The notes: a model not told the origin generated them from the sequence alone. 64,000 bases of DNA from Enterobacter chengduensis (GCF_001984825.2 NZ_CP043318.1:1116001-1180000), one strand, 5' to 3'; positions 33,699 through 43,115 are shown, counted from the first letter of the stretch. Numbers and translations: made by a program.

Positions 33699-35624
33699 AT
33701 GACTGTTCAGACTCAGGAAACCGGGAAGGTGGTCTCTTCCGTCATCGCCCAGTCATGGCACCGCTGCAGCAAGTTTATGCAGCGCGAAACCTGGCAAACG
33801 CCGCACCAGGCCCAGGGCCTGACCTTCGACTCCATCTGTCGGCGTAAAACCGCGCTGCTGACCATCGGCCAGGCGGCGCTGGAAGACGCCTGGGAGTTTA
33901 TGGACGGCCGCCCCTGCGCGCTGTTTATTCTTGATGAGTCTGCCTGCATCCTGAGCCGTTGCGGCGAGCCGCAAACCCTGGCCCAGCTGGCTGCCCTGGG
34001 ATTTCGCGACGGCAGCTATTGTGCGGAGAGCATTATCGGCACCTGCGCGCTGTCGCTGGCCGCGATGCAGGGCCAGCCGATCAACACCGCCGGCGATCGG
34101 CATTTTAAGCAGGCGCTACAGCCATGGAGTTTTTGCTCGACGCCGGTGTTTGATAACCACGGGCGGCTGTTCGGCTCTATCTCGCTTTGCTGTCTGGTCG
34201 AGCACCAGTCCAGCGCCGACCTCTCCCTGACGCTGGCCATCGCCCGCGAGGTGGGTAACTCCCTGCTTACCGACAGCCTGCTGGCGGAATCCAACCGTCA
34301 CCTCAATCAGATGTACGGCCTGCTGGAGAGCATGGACGATGGGGTGATGGCGTGGAACGAACAGGGCGTGCTGCAGTTTCTCAATGTTCAGGCGGCGAGA
34401 CTGCTGCATCTTGATGCTCAGGCCAGCCAGGGGAAAAATATCGCCGATCTGGTGACCCTCCCGGCGCTGCTGCGCCGCGCCATCAAACACGCCCGTGGCC
34501 TGAATCACGTCGAAGTCACCTTTGAAAGTCAGCATCAGTTTGTCGATGCGGTGATCACCTTAAAACCGATTGTCGAGGCGCAAGGCAACAGTTTTATTCT
34601 GCTGCTGCACCCGGTGGAGCAGATGCGGCAGCTGATGACCAGCCAGCTCGGTAAAGTGAGCCACACCTTTGAGCAGATGTCTGCCGACGATCCGGAAACC
34701 CGACGCCTGATCCACTTTGGCCGCCAGGCGGCGCGCGGTGGCTTCCCGGTGCTGCTGTGCGGCGAAGAGGGGGTTGGGAAAGAGCTGCTGAGCCAGGCTA
34801 TCCACAATGAAAGCGAACGGGCGGGCGGCCCCTACATCGCCGTCAACTGCCAGCTATATGCCGACAGCGTGCTGGGCCAGGACTTTATGGGCAGCGCCCC
34901 TACCGACGATGAAAATGGTCGCCTGAGCCGCCTTGAGCTCGCCAACGGCGGCACCCTGTTTCTGGAAAAGATCGAGTATCTGGCGCCGGAGCTGCAGTCG
35001 GCCCTGCTGCAGGTGATTAAGCAGGGCGTGCTCACCCGCCTCGACGCCCGGCGCCTGATCCCGGTGGATGTGAAGGTGATTGCCACCACCACCGTCGATC
35101 TGGCCAATCTGGTGGAACAGAACCGCTTTAGCCGCCAGCTGTACTATGCGCTGCACTCCTTTGAGATCGTCATCCCGCCGCTGCGCGCCCGACGCAACAG
35201 TATTCCGTCGCTGGTGCATAACCGGTTGAAGAGCCTGGAGAAGCGTTTCTCTTCGCGACTGAAAGTGGACGATGACGCGCTGGCGCAGCTGGTGGCCTAC
35301 TCATGGCCGGGGAATGATTTTGAGCTCAACAGCGTCATTGAGAATATCGCCATCAGCAGCGACAACGGCCACATTCGCCTGAGTAATCTGCCGGAATATC
35401 TCTTTTCCGAGCGGCCGGGCGGGGATAGCGCGTCATCGCTGCTGCCGGCCAGCCTGACCTTTAGCGCCATCGAAAAGGAAGCTATTATTCACGCCGCCCG
35501 GGTGACCAGCGGGCGGGTGCAGGAGATGTCGCAGCTGCTCAATATCGGCCGCACCACCCTGTGGCGCAAAATGAAGCAGTACGATATTGACGCCAGCCAA
35601 TTCAAGCGCAAGCATCAGGCCTAG
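33699..35624 (+). CDS. dhaR: Transcriptional activator DhaR of the dha regulon
   Basis: A 641-residue activator: an N-terminal GAF-like sensor (about 50-200), a PAS domain (about 205-310, LESMDDGVMAWNEQGVLQFLN), an AAA+ domain (about 325-560) and a C-terminal Fis-type helix-turn-helix (VQEMSQLLNIGRTTLWRKMKQY). The AAA+ domain is degenerate: GAFTGA is replaced by DFMGSAP, and Walker B reads GTLFLEKIE rather than LDEI. It is thus expected to work with sigma70 RNA polymerase, as known for DhaR. The last 23 bp overlap the convergent adenosyltransferase gene. Confidence 0.93.
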   Translation: MTVQTQETGKVVSSVIAQSWHRCSKFMQRETWQTPHQAQGLTFDSICRRKTALLTIGQAALEDAWEFMDGRPCALFILDESACILSRCGEPQTLAQLAALGFRDGSYCAESIIGTCALSLAAMQGQPINTAGDRHFKQALQPWSFCSTPVFDNHGRLFGSISLCCLVEHQSSADLSLTLAIAREVGNSLLTDSLLAESNRHLNQMYGLLESMDDGVMAWNEQGVLQFLNVQAARLLHLDAQASQGKNIADLVTLPALLRRAIKHARGLNHVEVTFESQHQFVDAVITLKPIVEAQGNSFILLLHPVEQMRQLMTSQLGKVSHTFEQMSADDPETRRLIHFGRQAARGGFPVLLCGEEGVGKELLSQAIHNESERAGGPYIAVNCQLYADSVLGQDFMGSAPTDDENGRLSRLELANGGTLFLEKIEYLAPELQSALLQVIKQGVLTRLDARRLIPVDVKVIATTTVDLANLVEQNRFSRQLYYALHSFEIVIPPLRARRNSIPSLVHNRLKSLEKRFSSRLKVDDDALAQLVAYSWPGNDFELNSVIENIAISSDNGHIRLSNLPEYLFSERPGGDSASSLLPASLTFSAIEKEAIIHAARVTSGRVQEMSQLLNIGRTTLWRKMKQYDIDASQFKRKHQA

Positions 35625-36132
35625 TCTCCTCGATACGCGCCATGGAGAACAGGGCATCCGACAGGCGATTGCTGTAGCGTTTGAGCGCGTCGCGCAGCGG
35701 ATGCGCGCGGTCCATGGCCGTCAGCAGGCGTTCGAGCCGACGGGACTGGGTGCGCGCCACGTGCAGCTGGGCAGAGGCGAGATTCCTCCCCGGGATCACG
35801 AACTGTTTTAACGGGCCGCTCTCGGCCATATTGCGGTCGATAAGCCGCTCCAGGGCGGTGATCTCCTCTTCGCCGACCGTCTGGCTCAGGCGGGTCAGGC
35901 CCCGCGCATCGCTGGCCAGTTCAGCCCCCAGCACGAACAGCGTCTGCTGAATATGGTGCAGGCTTTCCCGGAGCCCGGCGTCGCGGGTCGTGGCGTAGCA
36001 GACGCCCAGTTGGGATATCAGTTCATCGACGGTGCCGTAGGCCTCGACGCGAATATGGTCTTTCTCGATGCGGCTGCCGCCGTACAGGGCGGTGGTGCCT
36101 TTATCCCCGGTGCGGGTATAGATACGATACAT
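35602..36132 (-). CDS. PduO-type cob(I)alamin adenosyltransferase (orfW)
   Basis: A 176-residue enzyme that makes adenosylcobalamin from cob(I)alamin and ATP for glycerol dehydratase. It has RIYTRTGDKGTTALYGGSR (ATP loop), VEAYGTVDELIS and the C-terminal LKRYSNRLSDALFSMAR typical of PduO-type enzymes. It is the last gene of the orfY-dhaT-gdrB-orfW operon and starts at the base after the gdrB stop. Its 3' end overlaps dhaR by 23 bp. Confidence 0.9.
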   Translation of the reverse strand: MYRIYTRTGDKGTTALYGGSRIEKDHIRVEAYGTVDELISQLGVCYATTRDAGLRESLHHIQQTLFVLGAELASDARGLTRLSQTVGEEEITALERLIDRNMAESGPLKQFVIPGRNLASAQLHVARTQSRRLERLLTAMDRAHPLRDALKRYSNRLSDALFSMARIEETRPDACA

Positions 36133-36486
36133 TCAGTTTCTCTCACTTAACGGCAGGACTTTAACCAGCTGCCCGGCGTTGGCGCCGAGCGTACGCAGAT
36201 GATCGTCGCTATCGGTGACGTGTCCGGTAGCCAGCGGCGCGTCCGCCGGCAGCTGGGCATGAGTGAGGGCTATCTCGCCGGACGCGCTGAGCCCTATACC
36301 CACCCGCAGGGGCGAGCTTCTGGCCGCCAGGGCGCCCAGCGCAGCGGCGTCACCGCCTCCGTCATAGGTTATGGTCTGGCAGGGGACCCCCTGCTCCTCC
36401 AGCCCCCAGCACAGCTCATTGATGGCGCCGGCATGGTGCCCGCGCGGATCGTAAAACAGGCGTACGCCTGGCGGTGAAAGCGACAT
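36133..36486 (-). CDS. gdrB: Glycerol dehydratase reactivase small subunit (GdrB/DhaG)
   Basis: A 117-residue subunit: VRLFYDPRGHHAGAINELCWGLEEQGVPCQTITYDGG...GIGLSASGEIALTHAQLP. With DhaF it releases damaged cobalamin from inactivated dehydratase, binding its partner like a dehydratase beta subunit. It is encoded apart from dhaF, on the opposite strand within the dhaT operon, which is the normal Klebsiella arrangement. It lies 20 bp after dhaT. Confidence 0.92.
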   Translation of the reverse strand: MSLSPPGVRLFYDPRGHHAGAINELCWGLEEQGVPCQTITYDGGGDAAALGALAARSSPLRVGIGLSASGEIALTHAQLPADAPLATGHVTDSDDHLRTLGANAGQLVKVLPLSERN

Positions 36487-36506
36487 GACGGTCCCCTCGT
36501 TAACAC

Positions 36507-37670
36507 TCAGAATGCCTGGCGGAAAATCGCGGCAATCTCCTGCTCGTTGCCTTTACGCGGGTTCGAGAACGCATTGCCGTCTTTCAGAGCCATCTCAGCC
36601 ATGTAGGGGAAGTCGGCCTCTTTTACTCCCAGATCGCGCAGATGCTGCGGAATACCGATATCCATCGACAGACGCGTGATAGCGGCGATGGCTTTTTCCG
36701 CCGCGTCGAGAGTGGACAGTCCGGTGATATTTTCGCCCATCAGTTCAGCAATCTCGGCGAATTTCTCCGGGTTGGCGATCAGGTTGTAGCGGGCCACATG
36801 CGGCAGCAGGACAGCGTTGGCCACGCCGTGCGGCATGTCGTACAGGCCGCCCAGCTGGTGCGCCATGGCGTGCACGTAGCCGAGGTTGGCGTTATTGAAA
36901 GCCATCCCGGCCAGCAGAGAGGCATAGGCCATGTTTTCCCGCGCCTGCAGATTGCTGCCGAGGGCCACGGCCTGGCGCAGGTTGCGGGCGATGAGGCGGA
37001 TCGCCTGCATGGCGGCGGCGTCCGTCACCGGGTTAGCGTCTTTGGAGATATAGGCCTCTACGGCGTGGGTCAGGGCATCCATCCCGGTCGCCGCGGTCAG
37101 GGCGGCCGGTTTACCGATCATCAGCAGCGGATCGTTGATAGAGACCGACGGCAGGTTGCGCCAGCTGACGATCACAAACTTCACTTTGGTTTCGGTGTTG
37201 GTCAGGACGCAGTGGCGGGTGACCTCGCTGGCGGTGCCGGCGGTGGTATTGACCGCGACGATAGGCGGCAGCGGGTTGGTCAGGGTCTCGATTCCGGCAT
37301 ACTGGTACAGATCGCCCTCATGGGTGGCGGCGATGCCGATGCCTTTGCCGCAATCGTGCGGGCTGCCGCCGCCCACGGTGACGATGATGTCGCACTGTTC
37401 GCGGCGAAACACGGCGAGGCCGTCGCGCACGTTGGTGTCTTTCGGGTTCGGCTCGACGCCGTCAAAGATCGCCACCTCGATCCCGGCCTCCCGCAGATAA
37501 TGCAGGGTTTTGTCCACCGCGCCATCTTTAATTGCCCGCAGGCCTTTGTCGGTGACCAGCAGGGCTTTTTTCCCCCCCAGCAGCTGGCAGCGTTCGCCGA
37601 CTACGGAAATGGCGTTGGGGCCAAAAAAGTTAACGTTTGGCACCAGATAATCAAACATACGATAGCTCAT
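36507..37670 (-). CDS. dhaT: 1,3-Propanediol dehydrogenase DhaT
   Basis: A 387-residue Fe-dependent alcohol dehydrogenase that reduces 3-hydroxypropionaldehyde to 1,3-propanediol with NADH. It has the NAD motif VTVGGGSPHDCGKGIG, TTAGTASEVTRHCVL and the iron site GYVHAMAHQLGGLYDMPHGVANAV. It lies 21 bp after orfY in the divergent arm opposite dhaBCEF. It restores NAD+ used by DhaD and glycolysis. Confidence 0.95.
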   Translation of the reverse strand: MSYRMFDYLVPNVNFFGPNAISVVGERCQLLGGKKALLVTDKGLRAIKDGAVDKTLHYLREAGIEVAIFDGVEPNPKDTNVRDGLAVFRREQCDIIVTVGGGSPHDCGKGIGIAATHEGDLYQYAGIETLTNPLPPIVAVNTTAGTASEVTRHCVLTNTETKVKFVIVSWRNLPSVSINDPLLMIGKPAALTAATGMDALTHAVEAYISKDANPVTDAAAMQAIRLIARNLRQAVALGSNLQARENMAYASLLAGMAFNNANLGYVHAMAHQLGGLYDMPHGVANAVLLPHVARYNLIANPEKFAEIAELMGENITGLSTLDAAEKAIAAITRLSMDIGIPQHLRDLGVKEADFPYMAEMALKDGNAFSNPRKGNEQEIAAIFRQAF

Positions 37671-37691
37671 AATATACCTTCTCGCTTCAGG

Positions 37692-38123
37692 TTATAATGC
37701 GGAAAAACAATCCAGGGCGCACTGTGCTAATAATTGATCCTGCTCGACCGTACCGCCGCTAACGCCGACGGCGCCAATTACCTGCTCATTAAAAATAACT
37801 GGCAGGCCGCCGCCAAAAATAATAATTCGCTGTTGGTTGGTAAGCTGCAGACCGTACAGAGATTGTCCTGGCTGGACCGCTGGCGTAATTTCATGGGTAC
37901 CTTGCTTCAGGCTGCAGGCGCTCCAGGCTTTATTCAGGGAAATATCGCAGCTGGAGACGAAGGCCTCGTCCATCCGCTGGATAAGCAGCGTGTTGCCTCC
38001 GCGGTCAACCACGGAAAACACCACCGCCACGTTGATCTCAGTGGCTTTTTTTTCCACCGCCGCCGCCATTTGCTGGGCGGCGGCCAGGGTGATTGTCTGA
38101 ACTTGTTGGCTCTTGTTCATCAT
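37692..38123 (-). CDS. HbpS/GlcG-family protein (orfY)
   Basis: A 143-residue HbpS/GlcG (Haem_degrading family) protein: TLAAAQQMAAAVEKKATEINVAVVFSVVDRGGNTLLIQRMDEAF...GLQLTNQQRIIIFGGGLPVIF...GAVGVSGGTVEQD. The family binds tetrapyrrole-type cofactors and is frequent in diol and glycerol dehydratase loci, so a corrinoid-related role is plausible but unproven. The start is one of two adjacent ATG codons at 38123 and 38120 after GGGAGAG. First gene of the dhaT operon. Confidence 0.85.
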   Translation of the reverse strand: MMNKSQQVQTITLAAAQQMAAAVEKKATEINVAVVFSVVDRGGNTLLIQRMDEAFVSSCDISLNKAWSACSLKQGTHEITPAVQPGQSLYGLQLTNQQRIIIFGGGLPVIFNEQVIGAVGVSGGTVEQDQLLAQCALDCFSAL

Positions 38124-38533
38124 TCTCTCCCGCACCAGGATAACGCTGGCGCGAATAGTCAGTAGGGGGCGATAGTAAAAAACTATTACCATTCGGTTGG
38201 CTTGCTTTATTTTTGTCAGCGTTATTTTGTCGCCCGCCATGATTTAGTCAATAGGGTTAAAATAGCGTCGGCAAAACGTAATTAAGGGCGTTTTTTATTA
38301 ATTGATTTATATCATTGCGGGCGATCACATTTTTTATTTTTGCCGCCGGAGTAAAGTTTCATAGTGAAACTGTCGGTAGATTTCGTGTGCCAAATTGAAA
38401 CGAAATTAAATTTATTTTTTTCACCACTGGCTCATTTAAAGTTCCGCTATTGCCAGTAATGGCCGGGCGGCAACGACGCTGGCCCGGCGTATTCGCTACC
38501 GTCTGCGGATTTCACCTTTTGAGCCGATGAACA
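38124..38533. other. Divergent promoter region of orfY-dhaT and dhaB
   Basis: A 410-bp AT-rich gap holding the GTTTCA-N3-TGAAAC palindrome at 38356-38370 and a TTGAAACGAAATT half-like site at 38395-38408. I see no gene in it. Confidence 0.55.
38356..38370. promoter_or_regulatory. Candidate DhaR operator 2
   Basis: GTTTCA-TAG-TGAAAC, with arms identical to operator 1. It lies 164 bp upstream of dhaB and 233 bp upstream of orfY, so one site could serve both directions. Confidence 0.62.
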
Positions 38534-40201
38534 ATGAAAAGATCAAAACGATTTGCAGTACTGGCCCAGCGCCCCGTCAATCAGGACGGGCTGATTGGCG
38601 AGTGGCCTGAAGAGGGGCTGATCGCCATGGACAGCCCCTTTGACCCGGTCTCTTCAGTAAAAGTGGACAACGGTCTGATCGTCGAACTGGACGGCAAACG
38701 CCGGGACCAGTTTGACATGATCGACCGATTTATCGCCGATTACGCGATCAACGTTGAGCGCACAGAGCAGGCAATGCGCCTGGAGGCGGTGGAAATAGCC
38801 CGCATGCTGGTGGATATTCACGTCAGCCGGGAGGAGATCATTGCCATCACTACCGCCATCACGCCGGCCAAAGCGGTCGAGGTGATGGCGCAGATGAACG
38901 TGGTGGAGATGATGATGGCGCTGCAGAAGATGCGTGCCCGCCGGACCCCCTCCAACCAGTGCCACGTCACCAATCTCAAAGATAATCCGGTGCAGATTGC
39001 CGCTGACGCCGCCGAGGCCGGGATCCGCGGCTTCTCAGAACAGGAGACCACGGTCGGTATCGCGCGCTATGCGCCGTTTAACGCCCTGGCGCTGTTGGTC
39101 GGTTCGCAGTGCGGCCGTCCCGGCGTGTTGACGCAGTGCTCGGTGGAAGAGGCCACCGAGCTGGAGCTGGGCATGCGTGGCTTAACCAGCTACGCCGAGA
39201 CGGTGTCGGTCTACGGCACTGAAGCGGTATTTACCGACGGCGATGATACTCCGTGGTCAAAGGCGTTCCTCGCCTCGGCCTACGCCTCCCGCGGGTTGAA
39301 AATGCGCTACACCTCCGGCACCGGATCCGAAGCGCTGATGGGCTATTCGGAGAGCAAGTCGATGCTCTACCTCGAATCGCGCTGCATCTTCATTACCAAA
39401 GGCGCCGGGGTTCAGGGGCTGCAAAACGGCGCGGTGAGCTGTATCGGCATGACCGGCGCTGTGCCGTCGGGCATTCGGGCGGTGCTGGCGGAAAACCTGA
39501 TCGCCTCTATGCTCGACCTCGAAGTGGCGTCCGCTAACGACCAGACTTTCTCCCACTCGGATATTCGCCGCACCGCGCGCACCCTGATGCAGATGCTGCC
39601 GGGCACCGACTTTATTTTCTCCGGCTACAGCGCGGTGCCGAACTACGACAACATGTTCGCCGGCTCGAACTTCGATGCGGAAGATTTTGATGATTACAAC
39701 ATCCTGCAGCGTGACCTGATGGTTGACGGCGGCCTGCGTCCGGTGACCGAGGCGGAAACCATTGCCATTCGCCAGAAAGCGGCGCGGGCGATCCAGGCGG
39801 TTTTCCGCGAGCTGGGGCTGCCGCCAATCGCCGACGAGGAGGTGGAGGCCGCCACCTACGCGCACGGTAGCAACGAGATGCCGCCGCGTAACGTGGTGGA
39901 GGATCTGAGTGCGGTGGAAGAGATGATGAAGCGCAACATCACCGGCCTCGATATTGTCGGCGCGCTGAGCCGCAGCGGCTTTGAGGATATCGCCAGCAAT
40001 ATTCTCAATATGCTGCGCCAGCGGGTCACCGGCGATTACCTGCAGACCTCGGCCATTCTCGATCGGCAGTTCGAGGTGGTGAGTGCGGTCAACGACATCA
40101 ATGACTATCAGGGGCCGGGCACCGGCTATCGCATCTCTGCCGAACGCTGGGCGGAGATCAAAAATATTCCGGGCGTGGTTCAGCCCGACACCATTGAATA
40201 A
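38534..40201 (+). CDS. dhaB: Glycerol dehydratase large (alpha) subunit
   Basis: The 555-residue catalytic subunit of coenzyme-B12-dependent glycerol dehydratase, starting MKRSKRFAVLAQRPVNQDGLIGEW. Family segments forming the TIM barrel and the K+/substrate site are intact (QCGRPGVLTQCSVEEATELELGM, YTSGTGSEALMGYSE, CIFITKGAGVQGLQNG). It converts glycerol to 3-hydroxypropionaldehyde by a radical route. It heads the dhaB-dhaC-dhaE-dhaF-glpF operon. The sequence fits the Klebsiella enzyme very closely and is the best organism marker here. Confidence 0.96.
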   Translation: MKRSKRFAVLAQRPVNQDGLIGEWPEEGLIAMDSPFDPVSSVKVDNGLIVELDGKRRDQFDMIDRFIADYAINVERTEQAMRLEAVEIARMLVDIHVSREEIIAITTAITPAKAVEVMAQMNVVEMMMALQKMRARRTPSNQCHVTNLKDNPVQIAADAAEAGIRGFSEQETTVGIARYAPFNALALLVGSQCGRPGVLTQCSVEEATELELGMRGLTSYAETVSVYGTEAVFTDGDDTPWSKAFLASAYASRGLKMRYTSGTGSEALMGYSESKSMLYLESRCIFITKGAGVQGLQNGAVSCIGMTGAVPSGIRAVLAENLIASMLDLEVASANDQTFSHSDIRRTARTLMQMLPGTDFIFSGYSAVPNYDNMFAGSNFDAEDFDDYNILQRDLMVDGGLRPVTEAETIAIRQKAARAIQAVFRELGLPPIADEEVEAATYAHGSNEMPPRNVVEDLSAVEEMMKRNITGLDIVGALSRSGFEDIASNILNMLRQRVTGDYLQTSAILDRQFEVVSAVNDINDYQGPGTGYRISAERWAEIKNIPGVVQPDTIE

Positions 40202-40213
40202 GGCGGTATTCCT

Positions 40214-40798
40214 GTGCAACAGACAACCCAAATTCAGCCCTCTTTTACCCTGAAAACCCGCGAGGGCGGGGTAGCTTCTGCCGATGAACGCGCCGATGAA
40301 GTGGTGATCGGCGTCGGCCCTGCCTTCGATAAACACCAGCATCACACTCTGATCGATATGCCCCATGGCGCGATCCTCAAAGAGCTGATTGCCGGGGTGG
40401 AAGAAGAGGGGCTTCACGCCCGGGTGGTGCGCATTCTGCGCACGTCCGACGTCTCCTTTATGGCCTGGGATGCTGCCAACCTGAGCGGCTCGGGGATCGG
40501 CATCGGTATCCAGTCGAAGGGGACCACGGTCATCCATCAGCGCGATCTGCTGCCGCTCAGCAACCTGGAGCTGTTCTCCCAGGCGCCGCTGCTGACGCTG
40601 GAAACCTACCGGCAGATTGGCAAAAACGCCGCGCGCTATGCGCGCAAAGAGTCACCTTCGCCGGTGCCGGTGGTGAACGATCAGATGGTGCGGCCGAAAT
40701 TTATGGCCAAAGCCGCGCTATTTCATATCAAAGAGACCAAACATGTGGTGCAGGACGCCGAGCCCGTCACCCTGCACGTCGACTTAGTAAGGGAGTGA
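40214..40798 (+). CDS. dhaC: Glycerol dehydratase medium (beta) subunit
   Basis: A 194-residue subunit that contributes to the cobalamin-binding face. It starts at GTG (residues [19 protein letters not shown]) after AAGGCGG, 12 bp past dhaB. Conserved parts include [23 protein letters not shown] and [22 protein letters not shown]. It overlaps the gene frame of dhaE by 4 bp only if the upstream GTG/ATG of that gene were used. Confidence 0.95.
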   Translation: MQQTTQIQPSFTLKTREGGVASADERADEVVIGVGPAFDKHQHHTLIDMPHGAILKELIAGVEEEGLHARVVRILRTSDVSFMAWDAANLSGSGIGIGIQSKGTTVIHQRDLLPLSNLELFSQAPLLTLETYRQIGKNAARYARKESPSPVPVVNDQMVRPKFMAKAALFHIKETKHVVQDAEPVTLHVDLVRE

Positions 40799-40800
40799 CC

Positions 40801-41226
40801 ATGAGCGAGAAAACCATGCGCGTGCAGGATTATCCGTTAGCCACCCGCTGCCCGGAGCATATCCTGACGCCTACCGGCAAACCATTGACCGATATTACCC
40901 TCGAGAAGGTGCTCTCTGGCGAGGTGGGCCCGCAGGATGTGCGGATCTCCCGCCAGACCCTTGAGTACCAGGCGCAGATTGCTGAGCAGATGCAGCGCCA
41001 TGCGGTGGCGCGCAATTTCCGCCGCGCGGCGGAGCTTATCGCCATTCCTGACGAGCGCATTCTGGCTATCTATAACGCGCTGCGCCCGTTCCGCTCCTCG
41101 CAGGCGGAGCTGCTGGCGATCGCCGACGAGCTGGAGCACACCTGGCATGCGACAGTGAATGCCGCCTTTGTCCGGGAGTCGGCGGAAGTGTATCAGCAGC
41201 GGCATAAGCTGCGTAAAGGAAGCTAA
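40801..41226 (+). CDS. dhaE: Glycerol dehydratase small (gamma) subunit
   Basis: A 141-residue helical subunit: MSEKTMRVQDYPLATRCPEHILTPTGKPLTDITLEKVLSGEV...AQIAEQMQRHAVARNFRRAAEL. The start at 40801 follows AGGGAGTGACC and gives the normal family length; an ATG-like start two codons earlier overlaps dhaC. It completes the alpha2-beta2-gamma2 enzyme. Confidence 0.95.
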   Translation: MSEKTMRVQDYPLATRCPEHILTPTGKPLTDITLEKVLSGEVGPQDVRISRQTLEYQAQIAEQMQRHAVARNFRRAAELIAIPDERILAIYNALRPFRSSQAELLAIADELEHTWHATVNAAFVRESAEVYQQRHKLRKGS

Positions 41227-41238
41227 GCGGAGGTCAGC

Positions 41239-43062
41239 ATGCCGTTAATAGCCGGGATTGATATCGGCAACGCCACCACCGAGGTGGCGCTGGCGTCCGA
41301 CGACCCGCAGGCGAGGGCGTTTGTTGCCAGCGGGATCGTCGCGACGACGGGCATGAAAGGGACGCGGGACAATATCGCCGGGACCCTCGCCGCGCTGGAG
41401 CAGGCCCTGGCGAAAACACCGTGGTCGATGAGCGATGTCTCTCGCATCTATCTTAACGAAGCCGCGCCGGTGATTGGCGATGTGGCGATGGAGACCATCA
41501 CCGAGACCATTATCACCGAATCGACCATGATCGGTCATAACCCGCAGACGCCGGGCGGGGTGGGCGTTGGCGTGGGGACGACTATCGCCCTCGGGCGGCT
41601 GGCGACGCTGCCGGCGGCGCAGTATGCCGAGGGGTGGATCGTACTGATTGACGACGCCGTCGATTTCCTTGACGCCGTGTGGTGGCTCAATGAGGCGCTC
41701 GACCGGGGGATCAACGTGGTGGCGGCGATCCTCAAAAAGGACGACGGCGTGCTGGTGAACAACCGCCTGCGTAAAACCCTGCCGGTGGTAGATGAAGTGA
41801 CGCTCCTGGAGCAGGTCCCCGAGGGGGTGATGGCGGCGGTGGAAGTGGCCGCGCCGGGCCAGGTGGTGCGGATCCTGTCGAATCCCTACGGGATCGCCAC
41901 CTTCTTCGGGCTAAGCCCGGAAGAGACCCAGGCCATCGTCCCCATCGCCCGCGCCCTGATTGGCAACCGTTCAGCGGTGGTGCTCAAGACCCCGCAGGGG
42001 GACGTGCAGTCGCGGGTGATCCCGGCGGGCAACCTCTACATTAGCGGCGAAAAGCGCCGCGGAGAGGCCGATGTCGCCGAGGGCGCGGAAGCCATCATGC
42101 AGGCGATGAGCGCCTGTGCTCCGGTACGCGACATCCGCGGCGAACCGGGCACTCACGCCGGCGGCATGCTTGAGCGGGTGCGCAAGGTAATGGCGTCCCT
42201 GACCGGCCATGAGATGAGCGCGATATACATCCAGGATCTGCTGGCGGTGGATACGTTTATTCCGCGCAAGGTGCAGGGCGGGATGGCCGGCGAGTGCGCC
42301 ATGGAAAATGCCGTCGGGATGGCGGCGATGGTGAAAGCGGACCGTCTGCAAATGCAGGTTATCGCCCGCGAACTGAGCGCCCGACTGCAGACCGAGGTGG
42401 TGGTGGGCGGCGTGGAGGCCAACATGGCCATCGCCGGGGCGTTAACCACTCCCGGCTGTGCGGCGCCGCTGGCGATCCTCGATCTCGGCGCCGGCTCGAC
42501 GGATGCGGCGATCGTCAACGCGGAGGGGCAGATAACGGCGGTCCATCTCGCCGGGGCGGGGAATATGGTCAGCCTGTTGATTAAAACCGAGCTGGGCCTC
42601 GAGGATCTTTCGCTGGCGGAAGCGATAAAAAAATACCCGCTGGCCAAAGTGGAAAGCCTGTTCAGTATTCGTCACGAGAATGGCGCGGTGGAGTTCTTTC
42701 GGGAAGCCCTCAGCCCGGCGGTGTTCGCCAAAGTGGTGTACATCAAGGAGGGCGAACTGGTGCCGATCGATAACGCCAGCCCGCTGGAAAAAATTCGTCT
42801 CGTGCGCCGGCAGGCGAAAGAGAAAGTGTTTGTCACCAACTGCCTGCGCGCGCTGCGCCAGGTCTCACCCGGCGGTTCCATTCGCGATATCGCCTTTGTG
42901 GTGCTGGTGGGCGGCTCATCGCTGGACTTTGAGATCCCGCAGCTTATCACGGAAGCCTTGTCGCACTATGGCGTAGTCGCCGGGCAGGGCAATATTCGGG
43001 GAACAGAAGGGCCGCGCAATGCGGTCGCCACCGGGCTGCTACTGGCCGGTCAGGCGAATTAA
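41239..43062 (+). CDS. dhaF: Glycerol dehydratase reactivase large subunit (DhaF/GdrA)
   Basis: A 607-residue ATPase with the actin/Hsp70-like fold: phosphate loop IAGIDIGNATTEVALAS near the N-terminus and LAILDLGAGSTDAAIVNAEG at about 415. With GdrB it removes inactivated cobalamin from glycerol dehydratase so that fresh adenosylcobalamin can bind, using ATP. A GGAGGT site precedes the start, 12 bp after dhaE. Confidence 0.95.
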   Translation: MPLIAGIDIGNATTEVALASDDPQARAFVASGIVATTGMKGTRDNIAGTLAALEQALAKTPWSMSDVSRIYLNEAAPVIGDVAMETITETIITESTMIGHNPQTPGGVGVGVGTTIALGRLATLPAAQYAEGWIVLIDDAVDFLDAVWWLNEALDRGINVVAAILKKDDGVLVNNRLRKTLPVVDEVTLLEQVPEGVMAAVEVAAPGQVVRILSNPYGIATFFGLSPEETQAIVPIARALIGNRSAVVLKTPQGDVQSRVIPAGNLYISGEKRRGEADVAEGAEAIMQAMSACAPVRDIRGEPGTHAGGMLERVRKVMASLTGHEMSAIYIQDLLAVDTFIPRKVQGGMAGECAMENAVGMAAMVKADRLQMQVIARELSARLQTEVVVGGVEANMAIAGALTTPGCAAPLAILDLGAGSTDAAIVNAEGQITAVHLAGAGNMVSLLIKTELGLEDLSLAEAIKKYPLAKVESLFSIRHENGAVEFFREALSPAVFAKVVYIKEGELVPIDNASPLEKIRLVRRQAKEKVFVTNCLRALRQVSPGGSIRDIAFVVLVGGSSLDFEIPQLITEALSHYGVVAGQGNIRGTEGPRNAVATGLLLAGQAN

Positions 43063-43115
43063 ACGGGCGCTCGCGCCAGCCTCTCTCTTTAACGTGCTAT
43101 TTCAGGATGCCGATA

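Noticed and set aside
36642..37697. 351-residue open frame antisense to dhaT
   Set aside because: It is a GC-rich shadow of a gene with clear family motifs; the translation is low-complexity His/Gly/Val and has no ribosome site.
39257..40537. 426-residue open frame antisense to dhaB and dhaC
   Set aside because: Shadow frame in high-GC coding DNA that spans two verified genes; no family likeness.
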